A stretch of 39,817 nt of DNA from Methylotenera sp. (lineage in GTDB: Bacteria; Pseudomonadota; Gammaproteobacteria; Burkholderiales; Methylophilaceae), in contig JABFQV010000019.1 in assembly GCA_013141495.1 (NCBI GenBank), positions 1-39,817 on the forward strand. Direction: 5' to 3'. Positions 9,879 to 17,368 of this stretch are shown here, piece by piece; position 1 is the first letter of the stretch, and each line of letters opens with the position of its first letter. The position numbers were made by a program, and so were the translations under genes. Under the pieces are notes generated by a model. It was not told the DNA's origin. It saw nothing but the letters and a program-made list of their open reading frames with translations, and ran no database searches.

Positions 9879-10274
9879 CTATTCTTTTAGAACTGAATGG
9901 CTACGTATCCAATTAGCAAAGTCTTGCTCGGTGATTTCACCCGCTGCAACATCGAGCATAGTCAGCACTTTTTCAGCATCAGTTGCTAATAAAGTAAAGC
10001 CATTTAATCTTAAAAAAAGCATTGTCGCAACAAAGGCGGTTCGTTTATTACCATCAATAAAAGGATGGTTACGTGCAGTGCCATAACCGTAACTAGCAGC
10101 TAGTTCAGCCGCATCTGGCACCCCATAAGCCGCAAGATTTTCAGGCCGTGCCAACGCAGATTCCAACAAAGTAAGGTCACGCACACCGCTCAAACCACCG
10201 TGATCCGCTAACTGCTCATCATGCACAGCCGACACTATGCCAATTGGCAACCACACCCATATCGCGGCTGTCAT
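9879..10274 (-). CDS. doc: Doc-type toxin (Fic/Doc fold) of a toxin-antitoxin pair
   Basis: The 131-residue protein has the Doc signature HPFIDGNKRTA (residues 70-80). Doc uses this motif to phosphorylate elongation factor Tu and stop translation, unlike AMP-transferring Fic proteins. The upstream family segment HDEQLADHGGLSGVRDLTLLESALARPENLAAYG is also typical of Doc; the first eight residues are less so. Its ATG overlaps the stop of the AbrB-like antitoxin gene by four bases, so the two are translationally coupled. The catalytic His, Asp, Asn, Lys and Arg are all present, so the toxin should be active. Confidence 0.93.
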   Translation of the reverse strand: MTAAIWVWLPIGIVSAVHDEQLADHGGLSGVRDLTLLESALARPENLAAYGVPDAAELAASYGYGTARNHPFIDGNKRTAFVATMLFLRLNGFTLLATDAEKVLTMLDVAAGEITEQDFANWIRSHSVLKE

Positions 10275-10495
10275 TTTGCCAACTCACGTAGCACCGCACG
10301 GTTTTCCTTCATGATTTCACGGGCAACTTTCATCTGCGCCTCAAATTCTTCGTCATGGGGCGTAATACGATAGCCATCAGGGCTTTCGCTAAGAAAAATC
10401 TCATCACCCTTGCCCACTTTGAGTTTAGCTAAAAACTCTTTAGGCAAAATCACCCCAAGTGAGTTACCTATTTGCGTAAGTTTTAATGTTGTCAT
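10271..10495 (-). CDS. AbrB/MazE-type (SpoVT-AbrB fold) antitoxin partner of Doc
   Basis: From ATG 10495, preceded by GAGGG, the 74-residue protein shows the swapped-hairpin DNA-binding fold: LKLTQIGNSLGVILPKEFLA, then KVGKGDEIFLSES, with a charged C-terminal helix (FEAQMKVAREIMKENRAVLRELAK) that probably neutralises the toxin. A longer frame to 10591 runs back through the promoter region and is unlikely to be used. Doc is classically paired with Phd; here the partner is AbrB-like. Binding to the 18-bp palindrome 30 nt upstream would give the usual autorepression (inference). Confidence 0.88.
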   Translation of the reverse strand: MTTLKLTQIGNSLGVILPKEFLAKLKVGKGDEIFLSESPDGYRITPHDEEFEAQMKVAREIMKENRAVLRELAK

Positions 10496-10524
10496 GGCAT
10501 TTCCCTCAATTAAGCATAAGTACG

Positions 10525-10542
10525 TTATAACAATTGTTATAA
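10525..10542. promoter_or_regulatory. 18-bp perfect palindrome, probable operator of the toxin-antitoxin operon
   Basis: TTATAACAATTGTTATAA reads the same on both strands and lies 30 nt upstream of the antitoxin ATG. It contains -10-like TATAAC/TATAAT words on both strands, so a bound antitoxin dimer would cover the promoter. Confidence 0.65.
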
Positions 10543-10621
10543 TATTGCTTTGCACTAAGCCTGTAAAGCAGAATGCTAGACTTAGCATCATTCTTTATGA
10601 ATAGGCTACCTGCCAGAAACC

Positions 10622-10677
10622 TGTAAGAAAAAAAATTAAGTTTGTAAAAAAGGCAGTGAGGTTTATCAGAGGGTTTA
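10622..10677 (+). repeat. Degenerate duplicate of the thiC 3' end
   Basis: Positions 10635-10677 align with 9748-9791, the last codons of thiC, at about 39 of 44 positions with one deleted base. Both end in GGTTTA plus a stop-forming base. Weaker similarity extends left to about 10622. The copy is frameshifted and is only a remnant. It lies on the far side of the toxin-antitoxin pair from thiC, so the pair is bracketed by two copies of the thiC end in the same orientation. Confidence 0.8.
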
Positions 10678-10744
10678 GCTTAAATATTCACTCAATAAAA
10701 AGCCTGAGAGATGATCTTGCTTTTTACTACTTTCGCCTCTTAGT

Positions 10745-11479
10745 TCAAAACTGTGTACTACTTAAACAATCTGAAACCAAAGTATTCACTTGTTGCTCAG
10801 GCAAAACGCCCAAAAGCTTAACTCCACCAGCCAAGTTAAGCTTTTTCATAGCCTCACGAATTAACGTACGCTCAAAGAGTTTTTTATCTGAATGGTAAGA
10901 TTCATGCAATTTTCTTAAAATAGCTGAAAATACATTTAAGCATTGCGCTGTCGTTGGCCTCTCGACAATGTTAGCTCTAACGTCAGATTGATATAGCAAT
11001 GTCGTTAAAGCATCTTCTAAGCTTAACCCGTGCGTGCGGTTACAAAGTGCAGCCATCCACCACAGCCTTGAGGCCGCATTATTTCTTTCTATGCCACGGT
11101 TTGCTATGCAGAAAAAATGGTCTTTTATAAACTTAACGGCTGCCATGTCATCCGCAGGAATCACCCATCTAGCGCGCGTGTAAGGTAACAAAACCGTATG
11201 GGTTAAATATACCCACAGTCGCGCATCACGCGCATGAAAATGCGTGAGATTTTTCATCGCCTCAAAAATCAATATGCAATTTTTTACTTCGGCTTCATTT
11301 TTATTTGCAGGCAATAATTTTTTTAATTTTGCATCATCTATTTCAAATGCGACCTCAAAGTAATGGTCGGTATTATTCGCTTCAAAATCAAAGTTTCCTG
11401 TGCGGTATTGTGCCAAATTGTTGGCAATATCTAACTCAAGTTCTTTCAAGTATTTTTCTTTAAAAAAGCGCGCGTTCAT
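10745..11479 (-). CDS. DUF6339-like protein, last gene of the methyltransferase/GHKL operon
   Basis: The 244-residue protein is mostly helical, with no signal peptide or membrane segment. Recognisable blocks are DARLWVYLTHTVLLPYTRARW (about 108-128), ASRLWWMAALCNRTHG and the C-terminal LNLAGGVKLLGVLPEQQV. These resemble the DUF6339 family as I remember it; the function of that family is not established. No catalytic triad, nuclease or nucleotide-binding motif stands out, though the conserved Arg/Trp-rich blocks suggest a nucleic-acid or ligand-binding surface. It begins 2 nt after the stop of the preceding gene, so it belongs to the operon. It could be an effector or an accessory specificity factor. 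Confidence 0.65.
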   Translation of the reverse strand: MNARFFKEKYLKELELDIANNLAQYRTGNFDFEANNTDHYFEVAFEIDDAKLKKLLPANKNEAEVKNCILIFEAMKNLTHFHARDARLWVYLTHTVLLPYTRARWVIPADDMAAVKFIKDHFFCIANRGIERNNAASRLWWMAALCNRTHGLSLEDALTTLLYQSDVRANIVERPTTAQCLNVFSAILRKLHESYHSDKKLFERTLIREAMKKLNLAGGVKLLGVLPEQQVNTLVSDCLSSTQF

Positions 11480-11481
11480 GC

Positions 11482-12318
11482 TTAGTCTTCCTTCTGCACT
11501 AATACATATTCATTTAAACGTTTAAGTGGTTGCATCATCATTTGCTGTGCAATCACATACGCATCATCCATTTCTAAATTGCAATTTTTGTTATGTGCAT
11601 GCTTCATAAAAACTTGCGCCCATTTTCTTTCAATATATGGGTTCTCAGGGTCTTTAAGTTTTTGTATTGCCTCTGTTACTGCACCAAAATAGATAGAATT
11701 CACCAGTATCACTTTATTTTTTGTGCTACTACTGCGCGCAGCATCAATTATGCGCTTAGTTTCAGTGCTTAAAATAATCTGAATATGTTCACTATCAAAA
11801 TCAACCCGCCAAGAATCATTTGGCTGGTCTTCTTTTTGCACCAAATCAAGCACAGAGGTTATGGGCTTAAACGATTCTTGGTCAAAATACACCAAATAAG
11901 CTTCATCTTGCGCCAATACATCGCCCACATTAAATGTAAACGTTGCCACGCCAAATTCGGGGTTGATATCTGGCGAGCTAAAATTTTCAATTGTTTTGTT
12001 AGCAACTACATAAGGGTTTACAACAACAGCCCCTTTTAAGTCGCCCATTGCATAGCTGGCCTGTGTTTTACGCTCATGACTGCGAATCATGTGCTGAAAA
12101 TATGTATCTCTACATGAAACCATTGCCACAAACTCAGCATTACCTAATTCAACTTGTTTTAAAATTTCAGACGACGAAATGGCAAAGCTCACATCAACCA
12201 AAATGGTTTGTTTTTCAGTTTTAAAGTTTACGGTTGTTTGAAAATCACAATCAAGATAATCATCACTATCTGGGCGCAACACAGGATAAGGAAACGCCTT
12301 GTATTCATCAAATTTCAT
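11482..12318 (-). CDS. Uncharacterised protein of the methyltransferase/GHKL operon
   Basis: No family was recognised in this 278-residue protein. The first 180 residues alternate short beta strands (TTVNFKTEKQTILVDVSFAI, VATFTFNVGDVLA, EAYLVYFD), suggesting a beta-sandwich. The last 90 are helical, with KVILVNSIYFGAVTEAIQKL and IERKWAQVFMKHA. It lacks a signal peptide, membrane helices and Cys/His clusters. The start overlaps the end of the GHKL ATPase gene by 11 nt, so expression is coupled to it. Coupling and constant position suggest it is a physical partner of the ATPase (inference). Confidence 0.7.
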   Translation of the reverse strand: MKFDEYKAFPYPVLRPDSDDYLDCDFQTTVNFKTEKQTILVDVSFAISSSEILKQVELGNAEFVAMVSCRDTYFQHMIRSHERKTQASYAMGDLKGAVVVNPYVVANKTIENFSSPDINPEFGVATFTFNVGDVLAQDEAYLVYFDQESFKPITSVLDLVQKEDQPNDSWRVDFDSEHIQIILSTETKRIIDAARSSSTKNKVILVNSIYFGAVTEAIQKLKDPENPYIERKWAQVFMKHAHNKNCNLEMDDAYVIAQQMMMQPLKRLNEYVLVQKED

Positions 12319-14188
12319 AAGCCACCACCTTTAGCGCACCTAAATACTCTTGTTTCATGCTAATTTCAATTTCAACACGTTGCCCCTTTATCACCTCTAA
12401 AGCCACACCTGCGTCTTTGAGTAAGCCAACGCTTGTGTTGTGTATGGCAACTACATATTCTGCATCTGCCCCAACTTGCAACATTTTTAGCTGAATCATG
12501 CCTGCTTTAGTCGGAGTAAAAAATACTTTGCGTGATTTCCCACTCTGCATAATGGCGCGTATATTTTGCAATGCAACCAATGATTTTGTAGGGTTATCAC
12601 CCGCACCTTTTTGTTTTGGATTGTCTGGTTGCGTTACTGTAGAACCATGATGCTCAGCGTCATCATCACCACCTAAGTCTCCATCATCTAAGCCCAAACC
12701 AGCATCTAAACCAGCTTTTGTACTTGCAAGTGATTTAGACTTCATTTGCTTAGCGCGAATAATAATATTACCTAATGGGTCGGCTTCTTCATTATTTTTG
12801 CCACCACCTGATTCGTTTTCATCACCAAAAAATTCTTTTAACTCGTCAATAGAAGTAATTTCTGAAACGGGGTCTTTTGCATGACGTTCTAACGCTTTAC
12901 GAACCATTGTGGCAATTTCTTTAAGCGCTTTTTTGCCTTTTATTTTCTCTGCTTTATCTAGCAATAATTCAGGCTCAAAATCATCATGCCTTGGTGGCTC
13001 CATCGCCCGTAATAAGCCATTACCCGCTTCTGAACCACATGTAAATACAGCCGAAAACTCTTTGAAATCTGAGAAGCTTTTTAAGCCAGCAATGCTTTCG
13101 GAAATGAACATGCCATTTCTTAAAATGCATACTTTTTTAGGTAAATTTTCCCCTAGTAATATTTTTAAATCACAATACCCAAGTGTGGCAGTTTGGCTAG
13201 ATTCAGTTAAATTGGATTTTAGTGCCTTTAAATAGTTGTAGCGATTATTAAAGCGCTCTATATCTTCTTTTTCTAAATCTCCCACATTAAATTCGTTTGT
13301 GATATTTTTTTCATTAAAATATTCATCAATAGTCGTTGCATCAAGCCTATATTGATCATCTATATTGACGACCAACTTACCATCATTAATAGCCCCAAAG
13401 AAGTTTTCCATAACTGACATTGTTAGTAGTTTTTGCCAATTTTTAGGCTCATCAAAGCATAGAATGCTAAGCTTAGTACCAGTTTTTTGTTCTTTATCCC
13501 TAGCTAGCCAGCCTGGCAAAGTAACGTCGAAATTAACAATAGGCTGGCAACGACTTTTAATTCCCCAAAAACCTAACCCTTGTTTTCTTTCCACCCCAAC
13601 ATCATGAGACATTAGAATAGAGCGTCCTTGTGTTAACTGTGTAAGTTCACCATCAATACTTTTTGAAATACTTGAAACGAAGACTGTACGCAACTTTGAA
13701 ACTGCATAAGGTGCAAATTTGCCTATGCCGTATGAACCCCCTGCTGTTTTAGAGTCTTTAACTGACTGACCTTTTGCTTTCATAAAAGCATAAAAAGGTG
13801 TGCCATTTTCAGATGGGCCACGCATCCCAAGTGTATTAAAGTCTGAGATTTCCAATACAGATATTTCTTTTTTCTTAAGCTCTTCTTTAGCAGCTTTAAA
13901 GAAAGATTCTGCTTTAACACCTTCTTTTGATGCGCCTAGTGAGCAATGGTGAACAATGTCTCTAAACTCATCAATGTTGGGAATTTGTTCAGTTGAGATT
14001 TTATTAAGTTTTATTCTTACAGAAACAGCCTTGTTTATATCATCAGATGCATCAAGTGCATTCTGTATAACTTCTCGAGCCAAGTGCTTAACTGGACTTC
14101 CTCTGAAATGCTCTATTCCAGGTTCGTTAAAACCATCCCATTGATCTGAATCATCAGTAGGGTGATGCCACCCGATAACATTGCTCAC
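12308..14188 (-). CDS. GHKL (Bergerat-fold) ATPase, MORC/MutL-like, of a restriction-like system
   Basis: The 626-residue protein starts at GTG 14188 in a GTGA overlap with the methyltransferase stop, with GGAG upstream. The N-terminal ATPase motifs are intact: N-box LAREVIQNALDASDD (37-51), the ADP-binding ISDFNTLGM (114-122), and the lid motif GGSYGIGKFAP (150-160). A second domain follows to about residue 430 with ILRNGMFI and MEPPRHDDFEPE. Next comes a Gly/Asp-rich linker (about 470-545, including DAGLGLDDGDLGGDDD) and a C-terminal beta-rich domain. GHKL ATPases of this kind were described as MutL/MORC-like components beside cytosine methyltransferases. They act as ATP-driven clamps, not nucleases. 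No nuclease motif is visible in the C-terminal half. Confidence 0.85.
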   Translation of the reverse strand: MSNVIGWHHPTDDSDQWDGFNEPGIEHFRGSPVKHLAREVIQNALDASDDINKAVSVRIKLNKISTEQIPNIDEFRDIVHHCSLGASKEGVKAESFFKAAKEELKKKEISVLEISDFNTLGMRGPSENGTPFYAFMKAKGQSVKDSKTAGGSYGIGKFAPYAVSKLRTVFVSSISKSIDGELTQLTQGRSILMSHDVGVERKQGLGFWGIKSRCQPIVNFDVTLPGWLARDKEQKTGTKLSILCFDEPKNWQKLLTMSVMENFFGAINDGKLVVNIDDQYRLDATTIDEYFNEKNITNEFNVGDLEKEDIERFNNRYNYLKALKSNLTESSQTATLGYCDLKILLGENLPKKVCILRNGMFISESIAGLKSFSDFKEFSAVFTCGSEAGNGLLRAMEPPRHDDFEPELLLDKAEKIKGKKALKEIATMVRKALERHAKDPVSEITSIDELKEFFGDENESGGGKNNEEADPLGNIIIRAKQMKSKSLASTKAGLDAGLGLDDGDLGGDDDAEHHGSTVTQPDNPKQKGAGDNPTKSLVALQNIRAIMQSGKSRKVFFTPTKAGMIQLKMLQVGADAEYVVAIHNTSVGLLKDAGVALEVIKGQRVEIEISMKQEYLGALKVVAYEI

Positions 14189-15201
14189 TTATTGCGCTCC
14201 TTGTCTATTTTTTCTCTTATAGATTTTGCCAACAATGCTACTACAGGCACTGAAACTGAATTTCCAACTTGAGTGTAACGCTTATTTCTACCTAAACTTT
14301 CGGGAAATTTAAATGTGCTAGGAAAACCTTGTAATTTTAAACATTCATACTCAGTTAATTTTCTGAGTCCATTTTTATCATGAATAAATGGCACATTATG
14401 CCCACCCAGCCCCATGTTTGCTGTAAGTGTAGGGCATTGATTAGGTTCTTTTACTCGAACCAAATATTTCCTGAGCTGATAAATACAATTTTTGTCATCA
14501 ACTTCATCGCTAATCATTTTGTGATAGCGATTTTCTTCATGTAGATAGTATTCATCATCTTGCTCTCCCGCAAAATCAATATAATCTGTCAATTTTTTTT
14601 CTTCTGTAAATGTGACAGCTGGAAAATTTAGCCGACCATTTTTAAAATGGTCGATTGAAAACGCAACCATAAACAACCTATTACGCTTTTGTGGCAATGG
14701 CGTTAAATCAAAACAGTCGAGTTCTGCTGAGCTTGATTCTCTAAACCAATAACCTAATCCCTTAAGCTCTTTGCTTACCTCTAAAAACCACGCACCACCC
14801 TCGCCATTACGTAAGTGTGGTGAGTTTTCTAACACTATTACAGAAGGCTTTTTATCGCCGAACTCTTTAACAATTCTAATGATTTCATAAAAAAGTTTAC
14901 CTCTGTCATCCTCAAAGCCTTTACGTTCACCCGCCATAGAAAAACTTTGACATGGGAAACCAGCGTGCAATAAGTCTACGGGCTCCAATTGATGAGTTTT
15001 AACTTTAACGTCTTTAATGCTTGCAGGAACATCACCGTCCATAACAATACGAACACCGCTAATGTTGTGTTGATATGTTTGAACTGAGGCTGAGTTATTC
15101 TCAATCGCCCAAACAGTTTTAATGCCAGCCTGTGCAAATCCTAAACAAAATCCACCAATACCCGCAAACAGCGCACCTGCTTTTAATTCATTTTGTTGCA
15201 T
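14185..15201 (-). CDS. DNA (cytosine-5-)-methyltransferase
   Basis: The 338-residue enzyme has the C5-methyltransferase motifs in order: I FAGIGGF (12-18), IV GFPCQSFS with catalytic Cys84, VI LENSPHL (124-130; Ser instead of the usual Val after Glu-Asn), VIII QKRNRLFMV (171-179), a short target-recognition region, then IX-X ending QVGNSVSVP (311-319). It adds a methyl group to C5 of cytosine at an unknown site. It is shorter than many homologues because the recognition domain is compact. The gene starts 5 nt after the small upstream gene and overlaps the GHKL ATPase gene, so it sits in one operon. Its DNA is more AT-rich than the flanking housekeeping genes, suggesting transfer. Confidence 0.95.
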   Translation of the reverse strand: MQQNELKAGALFAGIGGFCLGFAQAGIKTVWAIENNSASVQTYQHNISGVRIVMDGDVPASIKDVKVKTHQLEPVDLLHAGFPCQSFSMAGERKGFEDDRGKLFYEIIRIVKEFGDKKPSVIVLENSPHLRNGEGGAWFLEVSKELKGLGYWFRESSSAELDCFDLTPLPQKRNRLFMVAFSIDHFKNGRLNFPAVTFTEEKKLTDYIDFAGEQDDEYYLHEENRYHKMISDEVDDKNCIYQLRKYLVRVKEPNQCPTLTANMGLGGHNVPFIHDKNGLRKLTEYECLKLQGFPSTFKFPESLGRNKRYTQVGNSVSVPVVALLAKSIREKIDKERNK

Positions 15202-15206
15202 TTTAA

Positions 15207-15440
15207 TTATTCAGTTTCATCTAAAACGAAAGTCTTTTTATTGGAAATATTGGAATTCGAAAAAGCATGTTTAACATCATCAAGCTCTTGCTGCAATGCT
15301 TTGATAATTTTTTTCGCTTGCTGTTCAGTATATTCATAATTTTGCTTATTCGCCAAATTGCCAATAAGTTGAATATCTTTAATGGTTTTATTAACTCTTT
15401 TATTTGCGAGCTCAATAAATTTTATTGATTTATTCTTCAT
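15207..15440 (-). CDS. Small helical protein, first gene of the methyltransferase operon
   Basis: From ATG 15440 the protein has 77 residues, charged and helical (KFIELANKRVNKTIKDIQLI, NYEYTEQQAKKIIKALQQEL), probably a coiled coil. A GTG at 15455 would add five residues. Small proteins with an 'LIGNL-NYEYT-...-ALQ.EL' pattern occur as hypothetical proteins beside restriction-type genes (recollection). No helix-turn-helix is evident. The start codon lies in the left arm of a perfect 19-bp inverted repeat, so its expression may be self-limiting or repressor-controlled. It might influence methyltransferase expression, because the two genes are 5 nt apart. Confidence 0.6.
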   Translation of the reverse strand: MKNKSIKFIELANKRVNKTIKDIQLIGNLANKQNYEYTEQQAKKIIKALQQELDDVKHAFSNSNISNKKTFVLDETE

Positions 15441-15477
15441 AATTGAAATATACACTACATTTCAATTATGAAGAATA
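15431..15477. repeat. Perfect 19-bp inverted repeat over the start of the methyltransferase operon
   Basis: Arm 15431-15449 (TATTCTTCATAATTGAAAT) and arm 15459-15477 are exact reverse complements separated by nine bases. The left arm contains the start codon and first codons of the small gene, so an RNA starting upstream would fold its start into a hairpin. A transcription factor could equally bind it as a two-site operator. Confidence 0.8.
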
Positions 15478-15685
15478 TATTTAATTAATTATCTTCAATT
15501 ATTTTGTTAACATTATTTTTAATGAGCGTTGTTTCTTAGCTACCTCCATAAAACCAGTTAAATACACAAATCTTGCCGCAATAATTCTCATTTTTATGTC
15601 ATTTTGTTACCTGCGGAGATGAGGGTTATTAAATCCGTAGGGAGCTACACTTTTATTTGTTAAAATAGCCTTACAAATTAAATGA
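15478..15685. other. AT-rich spacer between the island and rluB
   Basis: Very AT-rich at the island side and of normal composition near rluB. It must hold divergent promoters for the island operon and rluB. A TAAAAT word at 15661-15666 is a candidate -10 box for rluB. No gene was recognised. Confidence 0.5.
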
Positions 15686-16936
15686 ATGCAGATTATTTTG
15701 ACCACACTTAAACTCAGCAAAAAATCCGGTAGCGAGCCTGTTAAATCCAACAAAGCCCCAGTACGGCGTACGGAGGTTGCCAAGCGTGACCGTAGCGTGG
15801 CAGCGCCTAAAGCCGCGGTGCCTACTAGAGCAGAGCCACAGCCAGTGCGGCAGGATCCAGCGAACCGTGCGCCAGCCAACCAATCACCAGCCAAAGCGGG
15901 GCAGCGTAATCATCGTTTTGATGGCAAGTCACATCAATCAACTTCAGCGGATGCGGCGCCAAATGAGCGCAAGCCTTATGAGGCAAGGCAGTCCGACAAT
16001 AGTCACGAACCTAGGCAAGCTAGACCAGCAGGTACTGATACGCGCACCACGCCACGCCCTGATAAAAACGAGCCGCAATATCGCCAAGCGCCGCGCCGTG
16101 GTGGCAAGGTGCGTGATGGTTATGATGCGGTTGCTACGCCGCAATATGGCGCTGCCGCAAAGGCCGCTTATAAATCGACTGCTATTAGCACTGATTTACC
16201 ACGGCTTTCAAAGGTGATGGCGGAGCGTGGTATTTGCTCCCGTCGCGAGGCGGATGAGTGGATTATGAATAGCTGGGTGATGGTGGACGGCGTGATTATT
16301 GACACGCTAGGTTCGCGTATTAACCCAGACGCTGAAATTGTGATTAGTAGCTATGCGCATGAGGTGCAATCAGAGTTAGTCACCATTATTTTGCATAAGC
16401 CCGTGGGTTATGTGAGCGGGCAGGCGGAGGATGATTACCAACCGGCGATTGTACTGGTGCACCCCGACAACGAGTGGCTAGATGACCCTGAGTTAAATCA
16501 ACACCACGCTAAAGAATTTCAGCGTCGGTTTTTGCATGGCTTAGCCCCTGCTGGTCGCTTAGATATTGACTCTACAGGGATGTTAGTGCTCACTCAAGAT
16601 GGCCGCGTGGCACGCCATTTAATTGGTGAAAACTCAACCGTAGAAAAAGAATATCTGGTGCGCGTAGAGGGTAATTTAACTGAAGCCAACATGAAGCTGC
16701 TTAATTTTGGTTTAAGTTTAGATGGCGAAAAACTTAAGCCAGCTAAAGTGAGCTGGCAAAATGAAGATCAATTACGTTTTGTATTACGTGAAGGCAAAAA
16801 ACGCCAAATTCGCCGTATGTGTGAAATGGTCGGTTTGCACGTGGTGGGTTTAAAACGCGTGCGTATTGGCAGTGTAAACTTAGGCAAATTACCTGTTGGT
16901 CAATGGCGTTATTTGCGCAATGATGAGCGGTTTTAA
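15686..16936 (+). CDS. rluB: 23S rRNA pseudouridine synthase, RluB/RsuA family, with long basic N-terminal extension
   Basis: The C-terminal 250 residues form a standard RsuA/RluB enzyme. They have an S4 RNA-binding domain (LPRLSKVMAERGICSRREADEWI), the catalytic GRLDIDSTGMLVLTQDG, containing the nucleophilic Asp, and the closing EGKKRQIRRMCEMVGLHVVGLKRVRIG. About 165 residues at the N-terminus are low-complexity and rich in Arg, Pro, Ala, Gln and Asn, hence probably disordered. Similar basic extensions are known in betaproteobacterial RluB. Two ATGs lie close together (15682, out of frame, and 15686, used). The enzyme would isomerise a uridine in the peptidyl-transferase region of 23S rRNA. 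RluB rather than RluE or RsuA is a best guess. Confidence 0.88.
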   Translation: MQIILTTLKLSKKSGSEPVKSNKAPVRRTEVAKRDRSVAAPKAAVPTRAEPQPVRQDPANRAPANQSPAKAGQRNHRFDGKSHQSTSADAAPNERKPYEARQSDNSHEPRQARPAGTDTRTTPRPDKNEPQYRQAPRRGGKVRDGYDAVATPQYGAAAKAAYKSTAISTDLPRLSKVMAERGICSRREADEWIMNSWVMVDGVIIDTLGSRINPDAEIVISSYAHEVQSELVTIILHKPVGYVSGQAEDDYQPAIVLVHPDNEWLDDPELNQHHAKEFQRRFLHGLAPAGRLDIDSTGMLVLTQDGRVARHLIGENSTVEKEYLVRVEGNLTEANMKLLNFGLSLDGEKLKPAKVSWQNEDQLRFVLREGKKRQIRRMCEMVGLHVVGLKRVRIGSVNLGKLPVGQWRYLRNDERF

Positions 16937-16973
16937 GTGATACTTAAACTTTAAAAAATCAAAGGGAAGCATA

Positions 16974-17363
16974 ATGGGATTGTTTGATAGTTTAGCAGGT
17001 GCGGTTCTAAGCAAAGCAGGTGGCGATAAAGGCGCTATGGTGCAGGTGGCCATGGATTTATTTAACCAAAATGGCGGTCTTGAAGGTGTAATTGAGAAAT
17101 TCAAAGCAGGTGGCTTAGCCGAGCAGGCAGCATCTTGGGTGGGCAAAGGTGAAAATCTACCAATCTCAGCTGAACAAATCTCACAAGTACTGGGTAGTGA
17201 CGCCGTCGCTGGCATAGCAGCAAAACTAGGCATGGATACTAACGACATCAGCAATAAAATCGCAGAATATCTGCCTCAGGTCATTGATAAAATGACGCCT
17301 GATGGCGAAGTAAACGCTAACTCAGGCAGTTTAATGAGCGCAATTCTGGGCATGATGAAATAA
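16974..17363 (+). CDS. YidB family protein (DUF937)
   Basis: This 129-residue protein starts [12 protein letters not shown], contains the [44 protein letters not shown] type block of the family ([17 protein letters not shown]), and ends with a short hydrophobic tail. YidB-family proteins are small, helical and of unknown role. GGGAAG lies 8 nt before the start. It follows rluB by 37 nt and precedes uppP by 5 nt, suggesting cotranscription with cell-envelope genes. Confidence 0.9.
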   Translation: MGLFDSLAGAVLSKAGGDKGAMVQVAMDLFNQNGGLEGVIEKFKAGGLAEQAASWVGKGENLPISAEQISQVLGSDAVAGIAAKLGMDTNDISNKIAEYLPQVIDKMTPDGEVNANSGSLMSAILGMMK

Positions 17364-17368
17364 AAAAC

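Noticed and set aside
10656-10898. 80-residue plus-strand frame starting in the thiC-end duplicate
   Set aside because: It runs antisense through the DUF6339-like gene and results from the frameshifted remnant.
15416-15520. Possible CRISPR-like repeat because of repeated TTCAATTATGAAG words
   Set aside because: There are only two copies, in inverted orientation, with no regular spacers.
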